Positions 1 through 6,147 of a stretch of 17,604 bases of DNA are shown piece after piece. The notes under the pieces were generated by a model that did not search any database, was not told where the DNA came from, and saw nothing but the letters and a program-made list of their open reading frames with translations. The DNA comes from CAYNQN01 sp964530525 (GTDB taxonomy: Bacteria > Actinomycetota > Acidimicrobiia > Acidimicrobiales > Acidimicrobilacustridaceae), in NCBI GenBank assembly GCA_964530525.1, contig CAZHBH010000046.1, positions 1-17,604 on the forward strand, written 5' to 3'. Each line of letters begins with the position of its first letter. Positions within the stretch are counted from its first letter, which is position 1. Made by a program: the position numbers and the translations under genes.

Positions 1-1
1 C

Positions 2-74
2 CACCGACGGAGCGCTAGGAGCTCGCGGCTACTGCCCGGCAGGACCCGCCGGCGAACCGCTGCGCTGAGCCCGT
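2..74. repeat. 73-bp direct repeat, copy 1
   Basis: This block recurs at 169-241, exactly 167 bp downstream, with a single difference (A at 56, C at 223). The 94 bp between the copies do not obviously repeat, so this is a spaced duplication rather than a simple tandem array. Each copy begins with codons that could read Pro-Thr-Glu-Arg-stop on the + strand, but the 167-bp offset is not a multiple of three, so the copies are not in the same frame. This argues against a protein-coding tandem repeat. Each copy contains a short GC-rich inverted repeat (CCGGC, 7-nt loop, GCCGG). The window starts at the repeat, so more copies could lie to the left. Confidence 0.9.
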
Positions 75-168
75 TCGGGGCCACGTAGGCCAAGCCCGAG
101 AGCATCGAGCCGGGGGGTGACGGGCAGTCCGCAAGAGCGACGTCAGCGGAGCTCGGGGGCCGCCAGGG

Positions 169-241
169 CACCGACGGAGCGCTAGGAGCTCGCGGCTACT
201 GCCCGGCAGGACCCGCCGGCGACCCGCTGCGCTGAGCCCGT
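169..241. repeat. 73-bp direct repeat, copy 2
   Basis: Second copy of the repeat at 2-74, identical except for one base. It ends about 50 bp before the probable start of the kinase-like gene at 291, so it sits in or just upstream of that gene's promoter region. I do not recognise it as an insertion-sequence end, a tRNA fragment or a known repeat family. Confidence 0.9.
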
Positions 242-269
242 CGTCGGCGAGACTCATCGCTCTGTTGCG

Positions 270-275
270 TATCCT
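270..275 (+). promoter_or_regulatory. Candidate -10 element (TATCCT)
   Basis: TATCCT fits the actinobacterial TANNNT pattern of a -10 box and lies 15 nt before the GTG at 291. No TTGACA-like -35 is visible at 16-19 bp upstream. The same hexamer occurs upstream of rpsT. This is weak evidence on its own. Confidence 0.25.
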
Positions 276-290
276 ACTAGCTCGTCTACC

Positions 291-1673
291 GTGGGTGTCG
301 ATGGAGTGCCATGGGGTGTGGCGGCGAGCGGGAGCTGGGCGACGATGAGCGCTCGGGTGACCCTCGCCGTCGACGACCACGGCCGTCTCCTGGCCGCCAA
401 GTGGGCACTGCACGCAGCCGACGCCGCCCGTCTGGCGCGGGAAGCCGAGGTCATCCGATCTATCCAGCTCCCCGGCATCGTCGCCCTCCACGAGCTGCGA
501 TCGTCGACCGACGGCGTCGCCCTGCTCACCAGATGGGTGGGAACCCGATCTGTCGCCGACCTCGCCCACGTCGAGCCCGCAAGAGCAGGGGCGATCTGCG
601 CCTCGGTCGCCGACACCTTGTCCGAGATGCACGAGAGAGGCTGGGTCCACGGGCGGATCGAGGCAAGCCACGTCCTGCTGGGTGCGGTTGACCCGAGCGG
701 GGCCACCCCGGCCGGGGAGGCCCCCGACGAAGGACCGGCACATCCTGGCGACGAACAGCCGGAGCGGCCCGTCCTCTGCAGCCTCGCCGATGCGGGCCCA
801 GCCGGCGAGCCCCCTTCGGGTTCGGACGAGCCCCGCCGGCCATCCGACGACATCCAGAGGTTGGGCCTGTTGCTCGCAAGCCTCCTGGAGCTTCCTGCAC
901 CGCCGGGAGCGTCCCGCTGGGGGGTTGTTGCACGCAGGCGGGCCGAGCAACGAGTTGCTCTAGCCAGGCTCGCCAAGAGGGCGGCTGCGCCGGATCGCAC
1001 CAACCGCCCGGGTGCTCGCGCACTTGCAGCTGCACTGCGGTTCGCAATGGACGGCGCCAAGGTCGACCGGGCCCAGGAGCACAGCAGCGACGTGGCTACC
1101 CACCTCGAATCCGCCGCTCGGCCGCGGCACTCAGCCCGTCCGGTCAGGCGCGCCGTAGCTGCCGGGGCGCTCGGCATCGTCTCCCTGGTCGCCACCGTCG
1201 GAGCCGTGGGCGCCATGGCCGACGGTGGCGACCGCGACTCGCCCCACGCCGACGCATCGGGCGCCCTGGGGGCTCGAGTTGCTCCCTCGTCCAATGCACC
1301 CGACTCGACCCTCCCGACGGCGTCGACGTCGTCGGGAGACATCCCCGACGACGGGTCCGGACCTCCGATCGTGACCGTCCAGGGGAGGCGGTACGAGGTC
1401 GGAGAGCCCGGGGATGGAGCAGTGGTGGCGGATTGGCGCTGCAAAGGCGAGCCGAGCGTCGCCGTCGTGCGCCCCTCGACGGGCGCCGTCTTCCTGTTCG
1501 AGCTCCCACTTCCCGCAGCGCAGCACGCCACTGCCGGTCCGATCGCACGTGTGCGACCCGGATCACGTCTGGCAGTGCCCCCTGCCGACCACCTCTGCCC
1601 GATCTTGGAGGTGTCGTCCCCGACGGGATCGCGCACGGTCGTTGCGTTCGATGCGGACGAGGCGAAGCCGTGA
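291..1673 (+). CDS. Membrane-anchored Ser/Thr kinase-like protein, probable pseudokinase
   Basis: A 460-residue protein. Residues 5-255 follow a eukaryote-type protein kinase fold: a possible VAIK lysine (K37 in AAKWA), an alpha-C glutamate (E51), a catalytic-loop equivalent at 120-130 (HGRIEASHVLL) and a DAG at 167-169 in place of DFG. A helix-F-like SDDIQRLG follows at 185-192, and a DRTNRP end motif at 235-240. The HRD aspartate is replaced (HGR) and the loop asparagine is His, and no glycine-rich loop is clear, so catalysis is unlikely. An Ala/Pro/Glu-rich insert occupies about 132-160. One membrane helix (about 287-310) leads to an outer region with a Ser/Thr/Pro-rich linker and a small domain (358-460) containing two cysteines (C384, C436). 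GTG 291 is chosen because it keeps the N-lobe; ATG 345 is an alternative. The stop overlaps the next gene's start. The biological role is unknown; signalling scaffold or sensor is an inference. Confidence 0.75.
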   Translation: MGVDGVPWGVAASGSWATMSARVTLAVDDHGRLLAAKWALHAADAARLAREAEVIRSIQLPGIVALHELRSSTDGVALLTRWVGTRSVADLAHVEPARAGAICASVADTLSEMHERGWVHGRIEASHVLLGAVDPSGATPAGEAPDEGPAHPGDEQPERPVLCSLADAGPAGEPPSGSDEPRRPSDDIQRLGLLLASLLELPAPPGASRWGVVARRRAEQRVALARLAKRAAAPDRTNRPGARALAAALRFAMDGAKVDRAQEHSSDVATHLESAARPRHSARPVRRAVAAGALGIVSLVATVGAVGAMADGGDRDSPHADASGALGARVAPSSNAPDSTLPTASTSSGDIPDDGSGPPIVTVQGRRYEVGEPGDGAVVADWRCKGEPSVAVVRPSTGAVFLFELPLPAAQHATAGPIARVRPGSRLAVPPADHLCPILEVSSPTGSRTVVAFDADEAKP

Positions 1674-2368
1674 GCCAGAGCCCTCGGCACCAGTCCCCCA
1701 GCCGGGCCTGTGGCGGCCAGCGTCTCGCCGAGGGGCCATCGCGCGCGAGGGCCCTAGGCGCGCTGGTCGTCGCGGGGGTCTCGCTCGCAGTGGTCGCAGC
1801 GGCCGGGGCCACCCTGCCGACGCCCCCGCTCGAGCCCCTCCGTTGGGAGGAGTGGCTCGAGCGCCATGGCGCGGTGGTGGCGTTCATCGCCCTGGTGCGA
1901 GTCGCGGCCCTGGTGCTGGCCGGATACGTGGCGATCGTGGCGGTGGCGACCGCCGCACTCAGCAGGCAGAGGTGGCCCCGGGTCGCTCGGCTGCTGGACG
2001 CCCTCACCACGCCGACGCTCCGCCGAGCCCTCAGCGGCGTCGCCACGCTCAGCCTGGTGATGCCGGTGGGCCCCGCCCCCGCTTCGGCCGTGGCCCCGAG
2101 CAGCCAACCGGCTGTCCAACCCGACGAGACCGCGACCATCCGCCCCGTCGAGCCGAGTGCCGATCGGCTCGTGAGACCCCCTTCCGACGAGCTTCTCCGA
2201 GGGGGCCCGGTTGCGGAACCGCCGTCAGCCGAACCCAAACCCGGACGTCCGACGCCAGAAGCTCCCCCGCCCCGGCCAGGTCGAGGGCCCGCTCCCCCCG
2301 CCCCCAGCCAGCCTCGGCCCGATCCACCTGGCCATGCCCCTCCAGGCAAGCTCCCCCGAACCACCTGA
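1670..2368 (+). CDS. Membrane protein with proline-rich C-terminal tail
   Basis: A 232-residue protein starting at a GTG that overlaps the previous gene's TGA (GTGA), with GAGG 7 nt upstream, so the two genes are probably translated in tandem. Hydrophobic segments lie at about 29-48, 69-97 and 120-143, separated by short basic loops. Residues 144-232 are very rich in Pro, Glu, Arg and Ala, with no recognisable domain. The N-terminal part (a two-helix pair, then LLDALTTPTLRRAL at 108-121) resembles, from memory, the membrane region of actinobacterial proteins that continue into a LysM peptidoglycan-binding domain. No LysM is found here in any frame before hemW begins on the other strand. Longer upstream readings in this frame lie inside the kinase-like gene and are not supported. 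The function is not known; partnership with the kinase-like protein is inferred from the overlap. Confidence 0.72.
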   Translation: MSQSPRHQSPSRACGGQRLAEGPSRARALGALVVAGVSLAVVAAAGATLPTPPLEPLRWEEWLERHGAVVAFIALVRVAALVLAGYVAIVAVATAALSRQRWPRVARLLDALTTPTLRRALSGVATLSLVMPVGPAPASAVAPSSQPAVQPDETATIRPVEPSADRLVRPPSDELLRGGPVAEPPSAEPKPGRPTPEAPPPRPGRGPAPPAPSQPRPDPPGHAPPGKLPRTT

Positions 2369-2439
2369 GGGGCCCGAGGCGCTCAGCACGGGCGAGGTCC
2401 TACGGTTGGTTGGCACGTGCGCGTCGGCCGCCGGCGATC
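2369..2439. other. Convergent intergenic gap
   Basis: This is the 71-bp gap between the ends of the membrane-protein gene (+) and hemW (-). A weak inverted repeat pairs GTGCGC at 2417-2422 with GCGCAC at 2443-2448, running into the hemW stop. There is no T-run on either side, so a bidirectional intrinsic terminator is only a possibility. Confidence 0.3.
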
Positions 2440-3552
2440 TCAGCGCACCCGGACGGCCACCTCGTTGGCGAGCAACCGGCCCTCCACCGTCAGGACCAGG
2501 CGATCGCCACGCGTCTCGATCAGATCACCCAGCTCCACCACGTCCTGCGTGGATAGAGCAGAGGAGGGCACCCCGGAGCTGGTTCGCAGGGCCAACTGCA
2601 GGCCCTCTACCCGCCTGGCGGCAGGCTCCAGCAGCTCATGTCCTGCCTCGGTCGACGCACCCGCTTCCACTAGGTCGATGTAGCGATCAGGGGTACGGAC
2701 GTTCCACCACCTGCGGCCGCCGAGGTGCGAGTGCGCAGCGCATCCGAACCCCAGGTAGTCGCCTTGGCTCCAGTAGAGGAGGTTGTGGGCGCACCGGTGG
2801 CCTGGGCGGGCCCAGTTCGAGATCTCGTAGCACTCGAACCCGGCAGCCCCCAGCACCTCGTCGGCGATCATGTACTTGTCCGCCTGGTCGTCGTCGTCGG
2901 GGTGGCGGTTGGCGTCCTGCGCCAGGCCCGTACCAGGCTCCACGGTGAGCGCGTACGCGGAGATGTGGTCCGGCTCCAGCGCTAGCGCACCCTCGAGCGT
3001 CTGGCGCCAGTCGTCCAAGGTCTCGCCCGCTCCCCCATAGATGAGGTCGACGTTGAGGGAGCCGATCGCAGCCGACCGGAACGCCTGGACCGCCTCTGCG
3101 ACGTGGGCCGCGTCGTGGGTTCGACCCAGGGAGGTGAGCACCGCTTCCACCATCGACTGCACCCCCAGGGAGACCCTGTTCACCCCTCCCGTCACGTACG
3201 CGGCTGCCAGCTCGGGCGTGACCGTGTCGGGGTTGCACTCCACGGTGACCTCCGCGCCGTGGGCGAGGGGTAGCAGCGACAAGACCTCGATCAGGTCCTC
3301 TGGCTCCAGGAGCGAAGGTGTCCCGCCGCCGACGAACACGGAGGTCACCGGGCACATGCCGGCGTCGACGGCCCGCTCCACGTCGCTGCGCAGAGCGAGC
3401 ATGTAGGGCTCCACGAGATGTCCGCGGTCGGTCCAGGTGGCGAACGCGCAGTAGTCGCAACGTCGCGTGCAGAACGGGATGTGCAGGTAGACGCCGAAGG
3501 GCTCCGCCTCTCGGCCCGGGCCTCCGCCTCCCGTAGCTGGTGAGGCCGGCAC
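2440..3552 (-). CDS. hemW: Heme chaperone HemW (radical SAM protein)
   Basis: A 370-residue radical SAM protein, close to the usual HemW length. The [4Fe-4S] motif CX3CX2C is at C28, C32 and C35 and is followed by Ala-Phe. HemN coproporphyrinogen oxidases have a fourth cysteine there, so this is the HemW rather than the HemN pattern. The SAM-binding GGGTPS lies near residue 75, and the HNxxYW motif linked to heme binding in HemW is present as HNLLYW. HemW binds heme and is thought to deliver it to respiratory proteins; older annotation calls it an oxygen-independent coproporphyrinogen III oxidase. The GTG start at 3552 lies 11 nt after the bldD stop and gives the normal N-terminus before GVYLHIPFC. 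The longer open reading upstream overlaps bldD and is low-complexity Arg/Gly, so I rejected it. It is probably co-transcribed with bldD. Confidence 0.93.
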   Translation of the reverse strand: MPASPATGGGGPGREAEPFGVYLHIPFCTRRCDYCAFATWTDRGHLVEPYMLALRSDVERAVDAGMCPVTSVFVGGGTPSLLEPEDLIEVLSLLPLAHGAEVTVECNPDTVTPELAAAYVTGGVNRVSLGVQSMVEAVLTSLGRTHDAAHVAEAVQAFRSAAIGSLNVDLIYGGAGETLDDWRQTLEGALALEPDHISAYALTVEPGTGLAQDANRHPDDDDQADKYMIADEVLGAAGFECYEISNWARPGHRCAHNLLYWSQGDYLGFGCAAHSHLGGRRWWNVRTPDRYIDLVEAGASTEAGHELLEPAARRVEGLQLALRTSSGVPSSALSTQDVVELGDLIETRGDRLVLTVEGRLLANEVAVRVR

Positions 3553-3563
3553 CGGCGGACCGC

Positions 3564-4112
3564 CTAAGCCTCGGAGGCGGCGTCCCCGCCGACAGCGCCG
3601 GTACCGCGGCGCAGCCCCATCTGCGTGAGGCGGGAGATCACCTCTTCCACGGGAACGCCCAGGAAGCATCCGATCGCCCGCAGGTCTTCATGTCGCACGG
3701 TGAGCACCCGACCGTTGAAGTCCTGGCGCTGCACCTGGATCGACGCCAGGTACTGCTTGAGGAGCTCCGCCTCCTTGCCGTCCATGCCCTCCAGGCGGCG
3801 GAGGTCGATGGTGATCGTCCCCGGCCCCGGAGGTCGGGGCGAGCCGGGGGCGGTGGTGGCGCTGCGGCGGTCCTCGGGGAGGAGCTGGTCCACCGGCACC
3901 TCGTAGAACTCGGCGAGACGCTGCAGGCGAGGTACCGAGATGGCCCGCTCCCCTCGCTCGTACGCACCCAGGACAGAGGCCTTGAACTCCTGGTTGGAAG
4001 CGGCCTCGACCTCCTGGAGAGACAGACGCTTCTGCCTCCTGATGCCCCTGAGGCGGGCCCCGACATCACGTCGGTAGCTTGCCGGCGGTTCATCCCCGGG
4101 ATCGTCGGTCAT
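3564..4112 (-). CDS. bldD: BldD-like transcriptional regulator with c-di-GMP signature
   Basis: A 182-residue DNA-binding protein matching Streptomyces BldD along its length. An XRE-type helix-turn-helix domain spans about 15-80 (LSLQEVEAAS, YERGERAISVPRL, AEFYEVPVDQLLP), followed by a Pro/Gly linker (81-98) and the BldD C-terminal domain (99-168). The C-terminal domain carries the c-di-GMP-binding signature RXD-X8-RXXD intact: R129-Q-D131, eight residues, R140-H-E-D143. In Streptomyces, c-di-GMP dimerises BldD so that it represses sporulation genes. ATG 4112 is chosen because AGGAGA (4116-4121) is ideally placed. A longer frame to 4187 would swallow this site and the inverted repeat at 4126-4147. 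The gene lies between rsmE and hemW and has a 192-bp gap upstream, suggesting its own promoter. Sporulation in this organism is not implied; the regulated genes are unknown. Confidence 0.93.
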   Translation of the reverse strand: MTDDPGDEPPASYRRDVGARLRGIRRQKRLSLQEVEAASNQEFKASVLGAYERGERAISVPRLQRLAEFYEVPVDQLLPEDRRSATTAPGSPRPPGPGTITIDLRRLEGMDGKEAELLKQYLASIQVQRQDFNGRVLTVRHEDLRAIGCFLGVPVEEVISRLTQMGLRRGTGAVGGDAASEA

Positions 4113-4115
4113 GTC

Positions 4116-4121
4116 TCTCCT
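4116..4121 (-). promoter_or_regulatory. Strong ribosome-binding site of bldD
   Basis: AGGAGA on the minus strand, 3 nt before ATG 4112. It is one of the best Shine-Dalgarno sequences in the window and fixes the bldD start. Most other starts here have weak or no such site. Confidence 0.8.
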
Positions 4122-4125
4122 AGTA

Positions 4126-4147
4126 GCGCTGACCTCGCCGTCAGCGC
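4126..4147. promoter_or_regulatory. Perfect 8-bp inverted repeat before bldD (possible operator)
   Basis: GCGCTGAC, a 6-nt spacer (CTCGCC), then GTCAGCGC. It lies 4 bp upstream of the bldD ribosome-binding site. The TGAC...GTCA halves resemble the outer TNAC...GTNA of the published BldD operator consensus, but the spacing is one base longer than in that consensus. It could be an autoregulatory operator, or an mRNA hairpin that influences access to the ribosome-binding site. Confidence 0.5.
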
Positions 4148-4176
4148 CAAAGTGGCCACAGTGCGCGTTCGCGAGC

Positions 4177-4182
4177 ACCTTA
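4177..4182 (-). promoter_or_regulatory. Candidate -10 element for bldD (TAAGGT)
   Basis: TAAGGT on the minus strand fits TANNNT and would place the transcript start near 4170, so that the inverted repeat at 4126-4147 falls in the leader. No convincing -35 hexamer is seen 16-19 bp upstream. Confidence 0.25.
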
Positions 4183-4225
4183 TCCAACCGGCGACAGCCG
4201 TACGAGCCCGTCCCATGACGTTCCA

Positions 4226-4258
4226 GACGAGCGGGACCCGCTGCCCCCGGGGCTCGTC
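4226..4258. terminator. GC-rich inverted repeat after rsmE, possible terminator
   Basis: Seven-bp arms GACGAGC (4226-4232) and GCTCGTC (4252-4258) enclose a 19-nt GC-rich loop. The element lies about 45 bp after the rsmE stop and before the candidate bldD promoter, where a terminator would separate the heat-shock unit from bldD. There is no T-run, so it is not a canonical intrinsic terminator. A second smaller repeat (GGCTC...GAGCC, 4302-4320) overlaps the rsmE stop. Confidence 0.3.
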
Positions 4259-4304
4259 GCTGTCACGTCCCGGGATACTCCAACGGCGGCGAAGAGCGCT
4301 CGGC

Positions 4305-4997
4305 TCAGGCTGACCGAGCCCGGGCGGCCGATAGGAGCGCTCCCGCGGCGATGGCAGCCGTGTCGGCCCTCAGCACCAGGTCCCCGAGTCCCACGGTCCG
4401 CGCGAAGCGCGCCCGCTCCGAACGGGTCCAGCCACCCTCGGGTCCCACCAGCACCGTCGGCCAATCGAGATCAGGGGGCTCGCCACCCCTCTCGGCACAT
4501 GCGACGGGCCCGGCTCCCACCAGGTCGTCGAAGCGCTGCAAGGCCTCCACCACGGGGAGCCTCGTCCGCCGGGCCTGCATGCAGGCCTCTCTCGCCACCC
4601 TTGCCAGGCGGTCTCGGTTGCGCATCGCACGATCTGCGTCCCAGCGCACCACCGAGCGCTCGGCGACGAACGGCACCACGCGGTCGATCCCCAGCTCTGT
4701 CAGCTTCTGGACCACCAGCTCCGCTTTCCCGCCCTTCACCAGTGCGAACCCCACGGTCAGCGCTGGCGAACGCTGTGGAGAGACGGCGAGGTCGCCACAT
4801 GGCTCCAGGGGGTCGGTGAAGCGGGCGGGCAGCCATCTTCCGGCCCCGTCGCTCAACGTGACGATCTGCCCAGGCCGCAGGCGCAGCACGCGGGCAAGAT
4901 GATGTCGATCGTCGGGGGACAGCTCGGGGGATCCGAGGTCGTCCACGAAGGCCAGCTGCACATCGCCAGGTGGCTCCGCCAAGGGGATGCCCTTCAC
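4305..4997 (-). CDS. rsmE: 16S rRNA m3U1498 methyltransferase RsmE
   Basis: A 230-residue SPOUT-class methyltransferase that methylates N3 of U1498 in helix 44 of 16S rRNA, using SAM. An N-terminal PUA-like region (about 14-75, AFVDDL and HHLARVLRLRPGQ) precedes the knotted catalytic domain, which has QKLTELGID near 97-105, ARRTRLPVVE at 142-151 and the SAM-loop motif VGPEGGWT at 184-191. The final knot motif reads LRADTAA, where Asp replaces the more usual Glu of LRxETAA, a mild change. The GTG start at 4997 lies 19 nt after the dnaJ stop, with no clear ribosome-binding site. The longer frame into dnaJ is Arg/Ser-rich and does not match the family. It follows dnaJ as in many bacteria, so co-transcription with hrcA-dnaJ is likely. 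Confidence 0.93.
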   Translation of the reverse strand: MKGIPLAEPPGDVQLAFVDDLGSPELSPDDRHHLARVLRLRPGQIVTLSDGAGRWLPARFTDPLEPCGDLAVSPQRSPALTVGFALVKGGKAELVVQKLTELGIDRVVPFVAERSVVRWDADRAMRNRDRLARVAREACMQARRTRLPVVEALQRFDDLVGAGPVACAERGGEPPDLDWPTVLVGPEGGWTRSERARFARTVGLGDLVLRADTAAIAAGALLSAARARSA

Positions 4998-5016
4998 GGG
5001 ACCACCACGGCCACGT

Positions 5017-6147
5017 CTACTTGAACGCCGAGCGGACCTTGGAGAAGAAGCCCTCCTCCTGCTCGGCTGCAACCTCGTCGCCCCGGAGCTCTGCGACCTG
5101 GCGCCACAGGGCCTCCTCCTCCGAGCTCATGTCGGCCGGGGTGTCCACCACGACCTGCACCAGGAGGTGGCCCCTTCCCCTGCCTTCCACGTGGGGCACA
5201 CCCCTGCCCTTGAGGCGAAAGACCTTCCCGTTCTGGGTGCCTCGGGGGATGATCAACCGCTCCGGACCGTCGAGCGTGTCGAGGTCGATCTCGGCACCCA
5301 GCGCTGCCTGGGTGACCGGCACGTGGAGGTCGACCTTCAGGTCGTAGCCGTGCCGCTCGAACCGCTCGTGGGGCCTCGCCTTCAGGTGGACGTAGAGGTC
5401 ACCGACGCCGCCCCCTCGCAAGCCGGCACCTCCTTTGCCGCTGAGGCGAAGCGTCGCTCCCGTGTCGACGCCTGCGGGAACCTCCACCGTCATCTCGCGC
5501 TCGTCGACGTGGCGGCCTTCTCCGTGGCACACCGGGCAGGGCTTGGCGATGATCGAACCCATCCCGCTGCAGCGCGTGCACGGTCCCGTCGTCATCATCT
5601 GCCCGAGGAACGACTGACGGACGCGCCTCACCTGGCCGCTGCCGGAGCACTCTGGGCAGGTCGTGGGATGCGTGCCGTCGGCGGCGCCCGTGGCGGCGCA
5701 GCGCTCGCACGGCACGGGCAGGCTCAAGGAGATCGGGACCTGGGTGCCGAACACCGCCTCCTCGAAGGCGACCTCAACGGTCATCTCGAAGTCGGCGCCC
5801 CTGGTGCTGCGACCCGGCGGGCGCTGGGCCCCGAACGGTGAGGCGCCCCCGAAGAACATGTCGAACAGGTCGCCCAGGCCCGCGGCACCGGCGCCCGGGC
5901 CGAACGGCGATCCGGCACCCGAGCCTCGCGAGCCCACGGCGCCGTACATGTCGTACTGCCGGCGTCGCTGGGGATCGCTGAGGATCTCGTAGGCGACGGC
6001 TACCTCCTTGAAGCGCGCCTCTGCAGCCGCATCGCCGGGGTTGGCATCGGGGTGGTTCTCGCGAGCGAGACGGCGGTAGGCCTTCTTGATCTCCTCGGCA
6101 TCGGCGTCTCGGCTGACGCCGAGCGCCTCGTAGGGGTCGACCGTCAC
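5017..6147 (-). CDS. dnaJ: Chaperone DnaJ (Hsp40)
   Basis: A 376-residue type I Hsp40 that stimulates DnaK ATPase and binds unfolded proteins. The J-domain is at 4-69 with HPD at 32-34. A Gly/Phe-rich stretch (70-106) contains the GDLFDMFFGG motif. The zinc domain has four Cys pairs at 147/150, 164/167, 190/193 and 204/207; the first repeat (CERCAATG) has lost the first glycine of CxxCxGxG while the other three are canonical. C-terminal substrate domains follow. The start GTG overlaps the hrcA TGA (GTGA), indicating translational coupling. dnaK and grpE are not in the window, so this is the stand-alone hrcA-linked dnaJ copy usual in actinobacteria (often called dnaJ2), with a second dnaJ probably beside dnaK elsewhere. 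Confidence 0.96.
   Translation of the reverse strand: MTVDPYEALGVSRDADAEEIKKAYRRLARENHPDANPGDAAAEARFKEVAVAYEILSDPQRRRQYDMYGAVGSRGSGAGSPFGPGAGAAGLGDLFDMFFGGASPFGAQRPPGRSTRGADFEMTVEVAFEEAVFGTQVPISLSLPVPCERCAATGAADGTHPTTCPECSGSGQVRRVRQSFLGQMMTTGPCTRCSGMGSIIAKPCPVCHGEGRHVDEREMTVEVPAGVDTGATLRLSGKGGAGLRGGGVGDLYVHLKARPHERFERHGYDLKVDLHVPVTQAALGAEIDLDTLDGPERLIIPRGTQNGKVFRLKGRGVPHVEGRGRGHLLVQVVVDTPADMSSEEEALWRQVAELRGDEVAAEQEEGFFSKVRSAFK

Larger units (their letters stand above)
1..290. other. Upstream non-coding region with repeats
   Basis: No convincing gene is visible here. The open frames that cross it on the minus strand are continuous with frames antisense to the kinase-like gene and have Arg/Ala/Pro-rich content typical of GC-driven shadows. 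A 3' end of an upstream + strand gene at 1-18 (ending TAG) is possible but cannot be judged. The region holds the two repeat copies and a weak promoter candidate near 270. Confidence 0.5.

Noticed and set aside
254..1690. 478-codon minus-strand open frame over the pseudokinase gene
   Set aside because: Ser/Ala/Arg-rich low-complexity translation without motifs. The + strand protein has a traceable kinase fold, a membrane helix and a coupled downstream gene.
2353..2368. LPRTT at the C-terminus of the proline-rich membrane protein, as a sortase signal
   Set aside because: A sortase signal needs LPXTG followed by a hydrophobic segment and a basic tail. This protein ends right after LPRTT.
4113..4187. 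25-residue N-terminal extension of BldD
   Set aside because: It would span the inverted repeat, the ribosome-binding site and the -10 candidate, and has no counterpart in known BldD proteins.
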